From Artemisia argyi (Eukaryota > Streptophyta > Magnoliopsida > Asterales > Asteraceae): a DNA stretch of 64,000 bases. Under the pieces are notes generated by a model that was not told the DNA's origin, made no database searches, and worked only from the letters and a program-made list of their open reading frames with translations. This document shows, in pieces, positions 13,066 to 24,802 of the stretch; position 1 is the stretch's first letter; each line of letters begins with the position of its first letter. The stretch lies in the NCBI GenBank assembly GCA_030686995.1, contig CM060696.1, positions 113,537,949 through 113,601,948 on the forward strand. Direction: 5' to 3'. A program made the translations under genes and the position numbers.

Positions 13066-14074
13066 GATTTGATCATAACAAGTCTAACTAATAAAGATAT
13101 TCAGCTAGCAAGATAATAAGAAAAGCGTATTGATTAATTAACTGGAGACAAAGAGCAAAGTGACAATTGTGACACGAATAAGGCATGGATATAGAAGGGA
13201 ACTATTTGTTTAAGTTTTCTATTGAAAGATAAAACCCGAAAAACGGGGAAAGATCCTTTCCCAATCTACCCGAGGAAAATTGAGCTTCCAATCTATGTGG
13301 TAACTGGTATTTTCATTGTTCTTTCCAGACTTTTGGCCATCCCAATATGTTTACCCAACGAGGTTCAATCACGGTCATGAAACCTACGTACAGGACATTT
13401 TACCACTAGGTCGCCTTGAAAATGAGTAAACCCGTATATTGGCCCAAAAGTTAAACATTATATTCTTTTTTTGAACATCAGCAATTTATTAACACCACAA
13501 AAAACAAAGTTACATTGGCCGTTTACAAGCTGCTCCGTATTCTTATTTTGGCCATCATCATGAAAGCATTTCACTGTTGGTATTTGTATGTATCTTCATT
13601 GATTTTGACTCTGGATTACATTTTAAAGTCTTAAAATAAGGCATTTTTAGAGGAAGTAGCTAACAATAACAGTACTGCAATTTTGAGAATATGAGTGACA
13701 ATAAGTTTAGAATATGAGTATTGTTTAAATCTATTACTACTTTGCTACTATTTGTTTAGTACTGGTTTCGGGTTAAGCCTCACCCAGCAACTTGACTAGA
13801 TTATTGTCAAATATATTGAATCATTGATTCACCAAGTCAAATTTATAATGAACGGGGAATCGGGGATATTATGTTATTGATTTCATTGTCTTTGTGTCTT
13901 CTTTTCAAACCACTTGCAAAAGTTATTGTCAAACATGTTAAACTTTCTACGACTTAGAAACTTTGGTTAAATGAAAACACTTAAACATTAATTCACAATG
14001 ATGATGAGGTTCCAGACTCCATACAATTGGTGTATCACATAATGGTTCAGTGAGACTATCAAATGTACCAAGAT
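13066..14074. other. Spacer upstream of the broken O-methyltransferase copy
   Basis: AT-rich sequence without a supported gene. A T-run followed by 'gaacatcagcaatttattaac' near 13468 resembles the reversed 3' end of a plant retroposon, but no target duplication was found. Confidence 0.4.
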
Positions 14075-15442
14075 ATGGATTTAGCATCAATGTTTGTTAA
14101 TGTTCTTGTGGAAGCAAACAACGATGAATCTTTCTCATTTGCATTGAGATTAGCAATTGTGTTAGCTTTCCAAAGGTCATGAAAACTGCGATTGAGCTTG
14201 ATTTGCTTGACGTCATTGCAAAAGCATGCCCTGGTGGTTCACTCTCGGCTTCAGAGCTAGCGGCTCATATCCCAAAGCTTAACAACCCTGAAGCACCGGT
14301 TATGCTAAATAGGATATGTAGACTTCTTGTTAGCCACAATGTGCTCACTTGTACCTTCAAGGAGACCCGTAATGGTGGCTTCCAGCGGTTTTATGGTTTA
14401 GCCCCGGTGTTCAAGTTCTTAACAAAAAATGAACCTGGTGTTTCGTTGGCACCCCTCTTGCTCCTTGACCTGGATAAGATTATGTCAGAGAGCTGGGAAA
14501 ATTTGATATGTTAGCCAACTATAAATTCTCTAATGCACCTAAAATGTATTGTGGTATGAAAATTAGCCAACTAAATTTAATCATGATGTTAGGTACTATC
14601 TTAAAGATGCGGTTATGGATGGTGGAATTCCTTTTAACAAGGCTTGTGGTATGTCACCTTTTTTGTACAAAGGAAAAGATCAAATGCTCAACAAGCTTTT
14701 CAACGATGGGATGTTTGGTCATTCCAATATTATTATGAAAAAGATTGTAGATTTGTATGATGGTTTCAATGGTCTCATTACTTTAGTCGATGTTGGTGGT
14801 GGCAATGGCACTAGTCTTAACATGAATACATGATCATCTCTAAAACACACTTCACTCAAGGGTATAAATTTCGTTCTGCCCCATGTTATTAAAGTTGCCA
14901 CTACTTATTACGTACAAATGAAATAATTTCATCGGTATATTGTTTGAAGTTGGAAAATCATAAACTAACAAAAGAGGTTTCAAGTATTAAGCATGTTGGA
15001 CGAGATATGTTTATAAGTGTACCAAAAGGAGACACCATATTTGTGAAGGTGTTTATCTTGACATTTGGTCTTTAGAATACCATTTATTTTGTTGCGACTC
15101 TAACAGAAATTTTGGTATTTAATCTAACAGTGGATTCTTCATGATTGGAGTGATGCACAATGCTTGAAATTACTAAAGATTTGCTACAAAGCACTTCCGG
15201 AAAATGGGAAAGTGATTGTGGCAGAATGCATTTTCCCAGAGGCTCCCGATTCCACTCCAACGACCTAAAGTGTAATACAACTTGAGGTGCTTATGTTGGC
15301 TCACAACCCGAGAGGCCAGTAAAGAGAGGACTGAGAAAGAATTTGAAGCCTTGGCAAAGGGGGCAGGTTTTAAAGGTGTCCACACGGTGCTTGCGCTTTG
15401 AATACATGGGTTATGGAATTTTACAGATACATTTCCATTTAA
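14075..15442 (+). pseudogene. Broken COMT-like O-methyltransferase copy
   Basis: Colinear with the intact gene at 20350-21710 over all three exons, but not translatable. Visible lesions: a frameshift near 14160 after the N-terminal block (VEANNDESFSFAL); loss of the first donor site (GT to GG at 14496-14497); an 8-base insertion at about 14822-14829 just after DVGGGNGTS, giving an early stop; an insertion of about 75 bp near 14911-14984; a stop at 15266-15268 in exon 3 where the intact copy has a Gln codon (C to T); and a later small insertion near 15315. Exon 3 still shows [13 protein letters not shown] and [13 protein letters not shown]. It is the older inactivated partner of a tandem duplication. 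Confidence 0.92.
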
Positions 15443-15525
15443 AAGAAACTATGGATCGTATCTGGTACCTGCATCCAATTTGACTCAATACTTAATAAAA
15501 CATTTCCTCAGAAGTTATTTTAGAG

Positions 15526-18122
15526 ACTAAGTTTTTGTTACATACTAAGGGACAAATCTTCACCATCAATCTAATTTGATCTAATGGTGGGGATTAACCT
15601 AAGATTTAATAGGACAACCTAAATCCATGTTTTTTTTATTGTCTTTTTGTCTTTCTTATTTATTACGTATTTTTTTTCTCTTTATGTCTTTTATTTCTTC
15701 CTATTCACGTTTTCTTTCCTTTTCTTTTTTTTTTCCTTTCCTTTTCTATCCATGTTTTTATTTCTTTTTTTTTCACGCTTTTTTTGTCTTTTTTTTAATT
15801 CACTTATTTTTTTTAATCACGTTGTTTTTAAATTCACGTTTTTTATTCTAATTCACGTCTTTTTCACTTTCTTACTTTTTCATCCGTTTTCATACGTTTT
15901 TGTCCGTTTTCGTCAGTTTTCATCCGTTTTTGTCCGTTTTCATACGTTTTCGCCCGTTTTCATACCTTTTCGTCCATTTTCATACGTTTTCATCTATTTT
16001 ATTACGTTTTCGTTTGTTTTTATACGTTTTCATCTGTTTCCCTAAGTTTTTGCCCGTTTTCATACGTTTTCGCCTGTATTCATACGTTTTCGTCTGTTTC
16101 TTACGTTTTCGTCTATTTTCTTACGTTTTCGCCCGTTTTCATACACACTTGTCCATTTTCTTACCTTTTCGTTCGTTTTTATATGTTTTCATATTTTATG
16201 TCCATTTTCATACGTTTTCGTCTGTTTTCTTACGTTTTTGTCTGTTTACGTCCGTTTTTATACGTTTCGTCTGATTTTATACGTTTTCATACGTTGTCAT
16301 CCGTTTTCATACGTTATCGTCCGTTTTCGTTCGTTTTTATACATTTTTGCCCATTTTCAGATGTTTTCGTTCATTTTTCTACATATTCTTACGTTTTCGT
16401 TCATTTTCTTATATTTCCGTCTGTTTTTTAATGTTTTGGGCCACTTTCAGGCATTTTCATATGTTTTTGAATATCACAAGTGATATTCTGAACATTACAA
16501 GTGATTTTCAACTAATGTTTTGTAACATGAAAATCACAAGTGATATTCTGAATATCATAAGAGATATTGATATTCATAATATCACAAGTGATATTCTGAA
16601 TATCACAAGTTATTTTCAACAAATGTTTTGTAACATGAAAATCACAAGTGATATTCTTAATATCACAAGTGATATTCAAAAAATCACAAGTAATATTCAG
16701 TATATCATAAGTGATTTCACGTTTTTTTTCATTTTCTTACGTTTTTGTCTGTATTCATATGTTTTTCTTCAGTTTTGTTCGTTTAATATCACAAGTGATA
16801 TTATGGATATCACAAGTTATTTTCAACAAATGTTTTGTAACATGAAAATCACAAGTGATATTCAGAAAATCACAAGTGATTTCACCTTTTTTTCACATTC
16901 TTACATTTTTTTCTGCATTAATACGTTTATGATTATCACAATTGATATTCTTAATATCACAAATGATACTATGTGATATTCTAAATATCTCTTGTGATTT
17001 TAAGAATATCAATTGTGGTATTTAGAAACGTACCTTGTTTGTGAATATCACTTGTGATATTCTGAATATCTATCACTTGCGATTTTTTGAATATCACAGA
17101 ATATCACTTATGATATTCAGAATATCATTTGTGGTACTCAGAATATCACTAGTGATATTCAGAAAATCACAAAATATGACATGTGATATTCAGATAATCA
17201 CTTGTGATATTACAAATATCCCTTGTGATATTCAGAATATCACTGGAGAGATATTCTGAATATCACAGTATATCACTTGTGATATTCAGAAACGTATGAA
17301 AACGTTTGAGAATGGCCAAAAACATTGAAAAACGGACAAAAATGAATGAAAACGATGAAAATATAAGAAAACGGAAGAATATGTATGAAAACGGACGAAA
17401 ATTAATGAAAGCGTAAAAAGACGTATGAAAAAGGAAGAAAACGTATGAAAAATAGGACGAAAACGAAAGAAAACGGATGAAAATGGACGAAAACGAATGA
17501 AAACAAACGAAAACGCAAGAAAACGGATGAATAAGTATGAAACGGACAAAAAAGCATGAAAGCGTAAAAACACGTCTAAAAACGGATGAAACGTATGAAA
17601 AATAGACGAAAACGAAATAAAACGGATGAAAACGTATTAAAACGTCTGAAAACGAACGAAAACGTGTAGTATGAAAACGGATAAAAAAGTAAGAAAGTGA
17701 AAAAAAAACTTGAATTAAAATAAAAAAAATGTGAATTTAAAAAAAAATACACGTGAATTAAAAAAAACGTGATTTAAAAAAAAACAGAAAAAAGTGAATT
17801 AAAAAAATGTTTATTAAAAAAAAAGCTTGAAAAAAGAAAAAACAAAACAACAACGTGAATAGAAAAGGAGGGACCAAGAAAAAAGAAAAAGAAAAGGAAA
17901 AAAAAAGAGAAAAAAAAGAAGCTAACAGTGAAAAAAAAACATGAATAGGAAAAAAAGACAAAAAAGAAAAAGGTAAAAAATAAGTGAATAAAAAGAAAGA
18001 GAAAAAGACCAGAAAAAACATGGACTTAGGTTTCCATATTAAATCTTAAGCTAATCCCCACCATTAGATCAAACTAGATGAATGGTGAGGATTTGTCCCT
18101 CAGTATGTAACAAAAACTTAGT
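15526..18122. mobile_element. 2.6-kb fold-back element
   Basis: The outer roughly 100 bp on the left (ACTAAGTTTTTGTTACATAC, then 'gatctaatggtggggatta' and 'aagatttaata') returns as its reverse complement on the right (18000-18122), with few mismatches. Inside, the left arm (about 15630-16480) is a T-rich array of degenerate units such as TTTTCATACGTTTTCGTCCG, and the right arm (about 17290-18000) is the complementary A-rich array. The centre is a cluster of short palindromes. The open frames here (Phe/Ser/Arg-rich) are spurious readings of the array. There is no transposase. A target duplication is not evident because similarity continues weakly outward. The class is undetermined; Mutator-type fold-back elements are the nearest analogy. 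Confidence 0.8.
16478..17290. repeat. Cluster of near-palindromic 20-mers at the fold-back centre
   Basis: GAATATCACAAGTGATATTC and variants recur more than twenty times. Each copy is nearly self-complementary. A longer unit containing CAACAAATGTTTTGTAACAT followed by the palindrome appears three times (near 16510, 16615 and 16815). Left of about 16970 the core is mostly ATCACAAGTGAT; right of it mostly the complementary ATCACTTGTGAT. Confidence 0.85.
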
Positions 18123-18222
18123 TCATAAATAAACTTTTCTCCTTCCTCCTATGATGATTAGCGTTTGTTGCGTAAAACATGATAAAACCATAAGATGATT
18201 GTTGTTTTTAAATCATGATACT

Positions 18223-18552
18223 TGCCTAAACTCATGCCTAAACATATGTGGCATGATCTTGAAGGTTTGTGAAAAAGTGGGTCCCTGACTGTAGCCATCA
18301 GGATGATGCCATGTAAGCTTAGACATGAATTTAGGCACAACTTTTAGGCCTCCTAATCATTACTCTTTGCCTAAGAAAAATGATTTAGAGACCTAATTTG
18401 TGTGCCTAAACTCATGCCTAAACATATGTGGCATGATCTTGAAGGTTTGTGAAAAAGTGGGTCCCTGACTGTAGCCATCAGGATGATGCCATGTAAGCTT
18501 AGGCATGAATTTAGGCACAACTTTTAGGTCTCCTAATCATTACTCTTTGCCC
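18223..18552 (+). mobile_element. Tandemly duplicated MITE
   Basis: Two 150-bp copies (18223-18372 and 18403-18552) separated by 30 bp are nearly identical. Within each copy TGCCTAAACTCATGCCTAA at the left pairs with an inverted TTAGGCATGAATTTAGGCA near the right, giving about 115 bp between terminal inverted repeats. Noncoding. Confidence 0.75.
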
Positions 18553-19723
18553 AAAGGGTTAGCAACCGATATTTGACACCGGTAGTCCTTGCACTAGCGC
18601 TAAAAAAAGATTGACCTTCCATGTTATGACTTATGAGCTAAGAGATGAGTTTCAGCTTCATCAACCGTTATTAATAGGTGAAATTTCATATGTCCCTTGT
18701 TAGACATTTAATTTTACCAATCAAATTTGAATATCACACATACACTACAACCAAGTCGATCACAATAAATGTCATATTGACCTATTCCCAAAGGCGGATG
18801 TACCTCCATAAATTCTCATTTTACAATTTGTGTAGCAAGAAGTTAAGAAAAACATAATTTAGTTACAAATTTCTGTAGATTTTTCATTCTTGAAACTGTT
18901 GTTTTCCTTGATGAAATAAATAACCAATCTTATCTTTTTATGTTTTGATGGGCCGCCACAATTTTCTTTTTGGCAAAAATATATATAATAATATTGATTA
19001 GATACACATGCTTTGGTGAGATTTCAATTCTAACTACTTCCAGAAAACGAATGACTAATAGCGAAGTAGTGCATGAAATATGAACTACTTGGAACACTGC
19101 AACCTCTTAACTTCAAACTTAAAGCTACAACATAAAACACATTATTTATAAAGTTTACTAACTTTGGATAAGTTTGCTTCATTGTCCGAGTCAAGTACTA
19201 GGCAATTCGTTAAAGTAAAAACGATGCCTGTAATGTGTTGCATATACATTTTAAGACCTCCCAATGTAACGCACCGAAGCAATGACAACTTAGAGCTTCT
19301 CCAATGAGAGACAGAAGAAAAGACCTTTTTTTTCTTGCTTGAAAAGTCTTTGATTTTTATTTTTTATTTTTTTTATTGGAGCAATAGTTTTTTGGTACGT
19401 AGTTTGTTAGAGTCGTTAAACACCGCAAACAAACTTGTCGTCTTGTTTACAACTTGATCATAGTAATTATATAAACAACTAAACAGGATACCAAGTTGAT
19501 AAAACTCAATAATCAATATAATCTACCGTATTAATTCTATCCATGTGACACCCGTTTTTAGTCTTATCACCAAAAACCCCACATGTCGACTTCCTTGTCC
19601 GTATTACTTTGTTATAATGCACACAATTGGCATTTATGATTTTAGTTTATAAAAGTATGAACAAAATAGAAGACTTATATTTGTGCATTCTCAATTGGAC
19701 GGCTATAGAGTTGATATAAAGGA
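18553..19723. other. Spacer upstream of intact O-methyltransferase
   Basis: AT-rich sequence. No gene, RNA gene or strong repeat is seen. Confidence 0.4.
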
Positions 19724-19989
19724 TTAAGGGTGCGTTAGGTACACCACTATCGAAATACATTAATCACAATGATTATCATAGATGGGGAGTAAGCACTTTT
19801 TCTAACTCATTTTCATGGGACGCACAACTAACATATAAAAATCATATGCCTTTTTTAAAAAAAACATGTGATAATCATACCTTAAAGTTCACACCAAACA
19901 ATAAAAATCGAATCCGTATTCTCAATCTCATACCATCCTCTAATCAATGTCATACCGGTTGTAGGATAATATACCAAACGCACCCTTAA
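19724..19989. mobile_element. Tourist-like MITE upstream of the COMT-like gene
   Basis: GGGTGCGTTAGGTA at the left and the inverse TACCAAACGCACCC at the right differ by one base and are flanked by TTAA on both sides, consistent with the 3-bp TTA or TAA target duplication of PIF/Harbinger (Tourist) elements. Body about 258 bp, noncoding. It ends 361 bp before the start codon of the O-methyltransferase, so it lies in the probable upstream regulatory region. Confidence 0.78.
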
Positions 19990-20250
19990 TATTATGAAGT
20001 CATAACTTTTAAGTTGGATAATTTGGAATCTGGTGGTCAGTCAGCGTTTTCTGCGAACCCTCCTCTTATTTAGTTATTTTCATTACATATATCCACTTGC
20101 ACAATATATATCCATAATATTGAATATTATGATAAGTTCATAACTTGGTCAAATAAAGTTGCAGAATAATAATATTATTGTCATATCTTTTACATTTAAA
20201 AAAAATGCTAGTGAGGTTCTAGACTAGGTGAAGTTGGTGAAACACATGTG

Positions 20251-20258
20251 TATATATA
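20251..20258 (+). promoter_or_regulatory. Probable TATA box of the COMT-like gene
   Basis: TATATATA lies about 92 bp before the ATG, which allows a leader of about 60 nt. Assigned by sequence and position only. Confidence 0.5.
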
Positions 20259-20349
20259 CAATACTTCGGTCATGCTCTCAAATGCACCAATACAAACACA
20301 TACATAAAAACATATATACCTAAGTACAAACTATATCATTAGCTAAAAA

Positions 20350-21710
20350 ATGGGTTCAACTTCAGATTATACTAATGTTACAGTCGAAGCAAACCAAGAT
20401 GAAGCTTTCTTATTTGCAATGCAGTTAGCAACTGCATCTGTTTTGCCAATGGTCGTGAAAACCGCCATTGAGCTTGATTTGCTTGAGACCATTGCGAAAG
20501 CGGGTCCTGGTGGTTTGCTTTCAGCCTCAGAGCTGGTGGCTCAGCTCCCAAATGTTAAGAACCCTGAAGCACCAGTGATGCTGGACAGGATTTGCAGTCT
20601 TCTTGCTAGCCACTCGGTGCTCACTTGTACCCTCAAGGAGAGCGAAGATGGTAGTAGTGAGCGGTTTTATGGTTTAGCTCCCGTGTGCAAGTTCTTGATC
20701 AAGAATGAAGGTGGTGTCTCATTGGCACCGCTATTGCTCATGAACCAAGATAAGATTCTCATGGAGAGCTGGTAAGAATTTATATGTTCGCTAACGTTTT
20801 TTATATTAGTTTCTCAACTAATAATAACTTGTTAAACATTCAAACAAAATTATCTAGTATCATATATCTAATTATAATGTGCACATTTTAACGCACCAAA
20901 AACTATATATGAAGGTTAACTAACTAAATTTGAAATCATGATGTTAGGTACTATTTGAAAGATGCCGTTGTAGATGGTGGAATTCCGTTCAACAAGGCTT
21001 ATGGTATGTCGGCTTTTGAATACCATGGAAAAGACCAAAGATTTAATAAGGTTTTCAACAGTGGAATGTTTGGTCATTCCACCATGACAATGGAGAAGAT
21101 TGTAGATTTATATGATGGTTTCAATGGTCTCACAACTTTAGTCGATGTTGGTGGTGGCACCGGTGCTAGCCTTAACATGATCATTTCTAAACACACTTCA
21201 CTCAAGGGTATCAATTTCGATTTACCCCATGTCATTGAAGATGCCACTACTTATCCTGGTATTGAGCATGTTGGAGGAGATATGTTTGAAAGTGTACCAA
21301 AAGGAGATGCAATTTTTATGAAGGTGTATATCTTTACTTTAGTCCTTTCTAAAGCACCCTTTATCTTGTACACATTCTAACTAAATTTTTGGTGTTAATG
21401 TTAAATTTTACAGTGGATTCTACATGACTGGAGTGACGCACACTGCTTGAAGTTTCTCAAAAATTGCTACAAATCGCTTCCGGAAAATGGGAAAGTGATT
21501 GTGGCTGAATGTATCCTTCCTGAGGCCCCAGACACAACTACAGCGACCCAAAATGTGATACACATTGATGTGATTATGCTGGCTCACAACCCAGGAGGCA
21601 AAGAGAGGACTGAAAAAGAATTTGAAGCCTTAGCCAAGGAGGCAGGCTTCAAAGGTTTCCGCAAGGCCGCTTGTGCTTATAATACATGGGTTATGGAGTT
21701 TTGCAAATAG
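20350..21710 (+). CDS. Caffeic acid 3-O-methyltransferase-like protein, 364 aa
   Basis: SAM-dependent O-methyltransferase of the plant COMT family, which methylates the 3/5-hydroxyl of caffeoyl, 5-hydroxyconiferyl or flavonoid substrates in the cytosol (lignin and phenylpropanoid pathways). Exons 20350-20771, 20948-21323 and 21414-21710 give 365 codons including the stop, the normal family length. The N-terminal dimerisation region ([20 protein letters not shown]) is canonical. SAM motif DVGGGTG is at residues 207-213. The substrate pocket segment [11 protein letters not shown] is at 158-168. Catalytic His270 in HDWSD is supported by Glu298 (AECILPE) and Glu330 ([12 protein letters not shown]). 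Start chosen at MGSTSD, the usual COMT beginning. A broken tandem copy lies 5 kb upstream. The exact substrate cannot be read from sequence. Confidence 0.93.
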
Positions 21711-22348
21711 ATTTCTATGTAGTGGCAATGAACGATCTTTGTTTGACATTTAATTTGAATGTAATTTGATTGAATACTTAATGATATATACGTTAAGAAG
21801 CATCACCTTTCACAAAATTCAGATATGTTTCGAAAAACATGATAAAACTATAAGAGCAGTCACAATAAGGTTCCACTTATGCATCAAGACTTCGCTCTAT
21901 AAAAAGAACAAATAGATTTCAACCGAAGGTACATTATTTACATCTGTATTCTCTCAACACAAGTACTCTCCAATACTCTAAACTTAATCGTCACAGCTGA
22001 ATCCCGAGATCTAGTTCAAAAATAACCCTAAATCTATTCTTCTGCAAGTGATTCCACTTCCGAAGAAGCTGCACCTATATGATCCAGAAAAAAAGAATAC
22101 AAGGTCACCTAGCTGTGACTGATTTTGATTTTAGCTAAAAAAGGACAGCCAGCCCTCGTACGTGTAGTATATCCATTTGTTTGATCAAAGGCTAAAACAA
22201 CACACTACTTCTATATTACAAAATTTACAATCCAAAACTAATAATGTTGCGTGAAATGTCTTTAGTTAGATTCTTCAATGTTCCCCATAGAACTTCTAAA
22301 AAGCATTCATAGAAAAAGTGAAATCTGACATTCGTATATCGACTAAAT
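21711..22348. other. 3' flanks of COMT-like and PRR genes
   Basis: Convergent spacer. The stretch 21770-21860 is homologous to the sequence on both sides of the fold-back element behind the broken copy (15490-15525 and 18160-18200), so it is the empty site of that insertion. No gene is seen. Confidence 0.55.
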
Positions 22349-24647
22349 TCAAGCTATAGCTTTTGTAGCGGCTAACTCTGCATCAACTACCATAGGTGAA
22401 GAATTACTTGTTTGCCCCTGGCGAACAAACTGTCCTTTCACACGAGGTCGCTGCTCTGCTAGTTTCTTTCTGCTTTCATATCGTACCTGTGGAAAGAAAT
22501 CTTAATCAGAAATGTGGACTAAATTTGACCACAACCTCACGTATTTATCTATCGTAATATACCTTTTTATCAAAGCATCTGTCTTTCCTCTTCATTCTGA
22601 ATTTGTTTAGAGCAGCTTCCCTTTGTGTAGACCGATGACTATTATTCACATTGTTTCCACTACCTATACTGTTGAGACGTGCTAATGTCCCACCGTTACA
22701 GAAATTGCTACTTCCACTATGATCTTCAATGGCTTCTGTTGTATTAGGCATGTCTGAAGAACACGGACTCTGCATTTGGGGCAAGCCTGTTTGTACACAA
22801 AACGGAGGTGGCAATGCAGAACCATATACTGGAACAGGAACTGGAAACACCCTTTCCTTCGGTGACGGGAATTGACTTTGGCTTTGACTTCCGACTGGTG
22901 CACTATGAGTATCAGAAATGTACTCGACAGGATTCTTAGAAACAGGTCTTTCAGAATTGGTTTCACATTCTTTTTGTTGATTGCAAATGCTAGCAGATCC
23001 CGAGGTTAGTGGTGGCTGTGTCTTATTGATGTACCGTGAAAATGCTGACACATCCGAGTGCTTCACTCTGTGCCTGTCATCACTAAACTGATTCACGGAG
23101 CTACTTGGATGACATCTTCTAAGTGAAAGATCCAACATTGGTGAAGGATGATCGACCTTAGTAGCACCACCATAGTTTAAAGAGCTTTTGTAACTTGCTT
23201 TCGGGTAACTATCAAATGAACCAATCAAGTCAATGGCTTCCCTAGAAGTGTTATTCGCATCAACAATCACATTAACATTTTCCCATCTGAAATCTATACC
23301 CATGTTCTTTTCTTGACCAATTGTATCAGCTTTTAACACGTTACCCTCTGCCTCAATGGGTTGGCTCGTCAATTGGTAGTCCATTGCGTCCTTAGGTTGT
23401 TCCATGGCTGGTCCTTCAGGTTCCATATCTGGTTTTGTACATGAGCTCTGCACATCAAGCACAAAAAAAAGTCAGACCAAAATCCCATAATCCATTCTAT
23501 TACAGTTGACTAAACAAGAAAACTACCTGAGCATCGCTTCCTTTTTCAATACATTCTCGGTTCCTTTTAATGCAATCCATGTAACCGCTGGATCGATTGC
23601 TAGTAGCATTGTTTTCTGCAGTGGCTTCAACTTTCTGTTGCAAATCATTCTCTTCTTGGTGGCCGTTACCAACTCTCATTGACTAAATTTACAATAAAGA
23701 TACACCAAGATCAGAATTCATATCATACAATAAAATACCATACCATAGTTAAAGATCATCATAAATAAATACTAAAATTTAAAAACATACCGATTGTCGC
23801 CTCCAAACATGTTGCCACATATTTTTCAATTCATTCTTTCGAACAGGTTTGACTAAAAAGTCAGCAGCACCTTTCAGCATACACTTATAAACAGTACTAA
23901 CTGCATCATGAGCAGACATCACTGCAGAACCAAAATAAAGTCCAAAACAATATTAGATGCCAAATCTTACTTAACGTGACTTACACAACAAACAATTAGG
24001 CATAAATCGATATCTTACTTATAACAGGAATGTTCTTGCAGGCTTCATGTTCCATTATCAAGGTCAGCAGAGCAAAGCCCGAAATCGAAGGCAGCTCGAC
24101 TTCAGTCAGTATGAGATCTATGTTATGAGACCTTTCTTTTATTACCTCCCACGCCTTCAAACCATCCGAAACAGCCGCAACTGTTTGCATACCAAACACC
24201 AATCATTAGACTCAAGTCCTTATAAAAATTGGGGCTTTTCTTCATTTCTTAACCACAAACTAACTAAATTCACCTAAAACTATCCAGATCAAACACAATC
24301 CTAAAAAGGGTCATCACTCAAATACAAAATTATCAAATAAAGATATAAAAAGATTGATACTTTATTACAAGAACCCATAGAATTTGAAAGTACTAACCTT
24401 TATAACTGCATTTCCTAAGAAGGGCAGAGATAATCTGACGTGTACAATCATCAGACTCAACCAACAAAACTCTAAGAGCCATTTTTGGTAAAAACTTTTC
24501 CCATCTAACAAGGTTGTTGTTGTTGGCGGCAACAATCGTGGTGGGCGAGACTGTATCCCGCCCACCACGCCCGCCGCCATCATTCGTCTTGTCCTCACTT
24601 CTGTCGGCTACTCGGCCGGCATCATTACTTACTAAAACATCCCCCAT
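22349..24647 (-). CDS. PRR5-like two-component pseudo-response regulator (circadian clock), 573 aa
   Basis: Nuclear transcriptional repressor of the plant clock. Six exons on the minus strand: 24647-24398, 24180-24019, 23921-23791, 23682-23527, 23447-22563 and 22486-22349, totalling 574 codons. The pseudo-receiver domain spans about residues 58-178: [45 protein letters not shown], then [18 protein letters not shown]. The phospho-acceptor Asp is replaced by Glu (TEVELPS), as in the PRR family. WQHVWRRQS, the [14 protein letters not shown] block and the LDLSLRR motif favour the PRR5/PRR9 branch, closest to PRR5. The CCT domain ([15 protein letters not shown], then [15 protein letters not shown]) is split by the last intron and lies near residues 512-552. 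In this family it confers nuclear localisation and DNA association. The start is the first ATG before a Gly/Asp-rich N-terminus. Confidence 0.93.
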
Positions 24648-24766
24648 AGAGATTTTGTTTTGTTTTTTTTTTTTTTCAAATGTTTGTAGGGTGTTGTACG
24701 AAATGTTTTTTGTGCTTGTTTGAAAGAGAATGAAAATAAAAGTTATGTAACAACATATTATGAAAC

Positions 24767-24775
24767 AAAATATCT
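24767..24775 (+). promoter_or_regulatory. Evening element upstream of PRR5-like gene
   Basis: Exact AAAATATCT, 120 bp upstream of the PRR start codon. In Arabidopsis this motif is bound by CCA1, LHY and RVE8-type MYB factors and drives evening-phased expression, including that of PRR5. A function here is inferred. Confidence 0.7.
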
Positions 24776-24793
24776 GGCTGAATAAAAATCTAA

Positions 24794-24802
24794 AAAATAT
24801 CT
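24794..24802 (+). promoter_or_regulatory. Second evening element upstream of PRR5-like gene
   Basis: A second exact AAAATATCT, 18 bp beyond the first and in the same orientation. Two closely spaced sites upstream of a clock gene make chance less likely. A CCACGT core follows near 24830. Confidence 0.7.

Noticed and set aside
15627..16976. Open frames rich in Phe, Ser and Arg on the plus strand, and the mirror ones at 17286-18021 on the minus strand
   Set aside because: They are read from the tandem arrays of the fold-back element; the unit length and T-richness produce stop-free but low-complexity translations.
16478..17290. Possible CRISPR-like array
   Set aside because: Regular palindromic repeats, but the spacers are themselves repeats, no cas genes exist and the context is a plant transposon.
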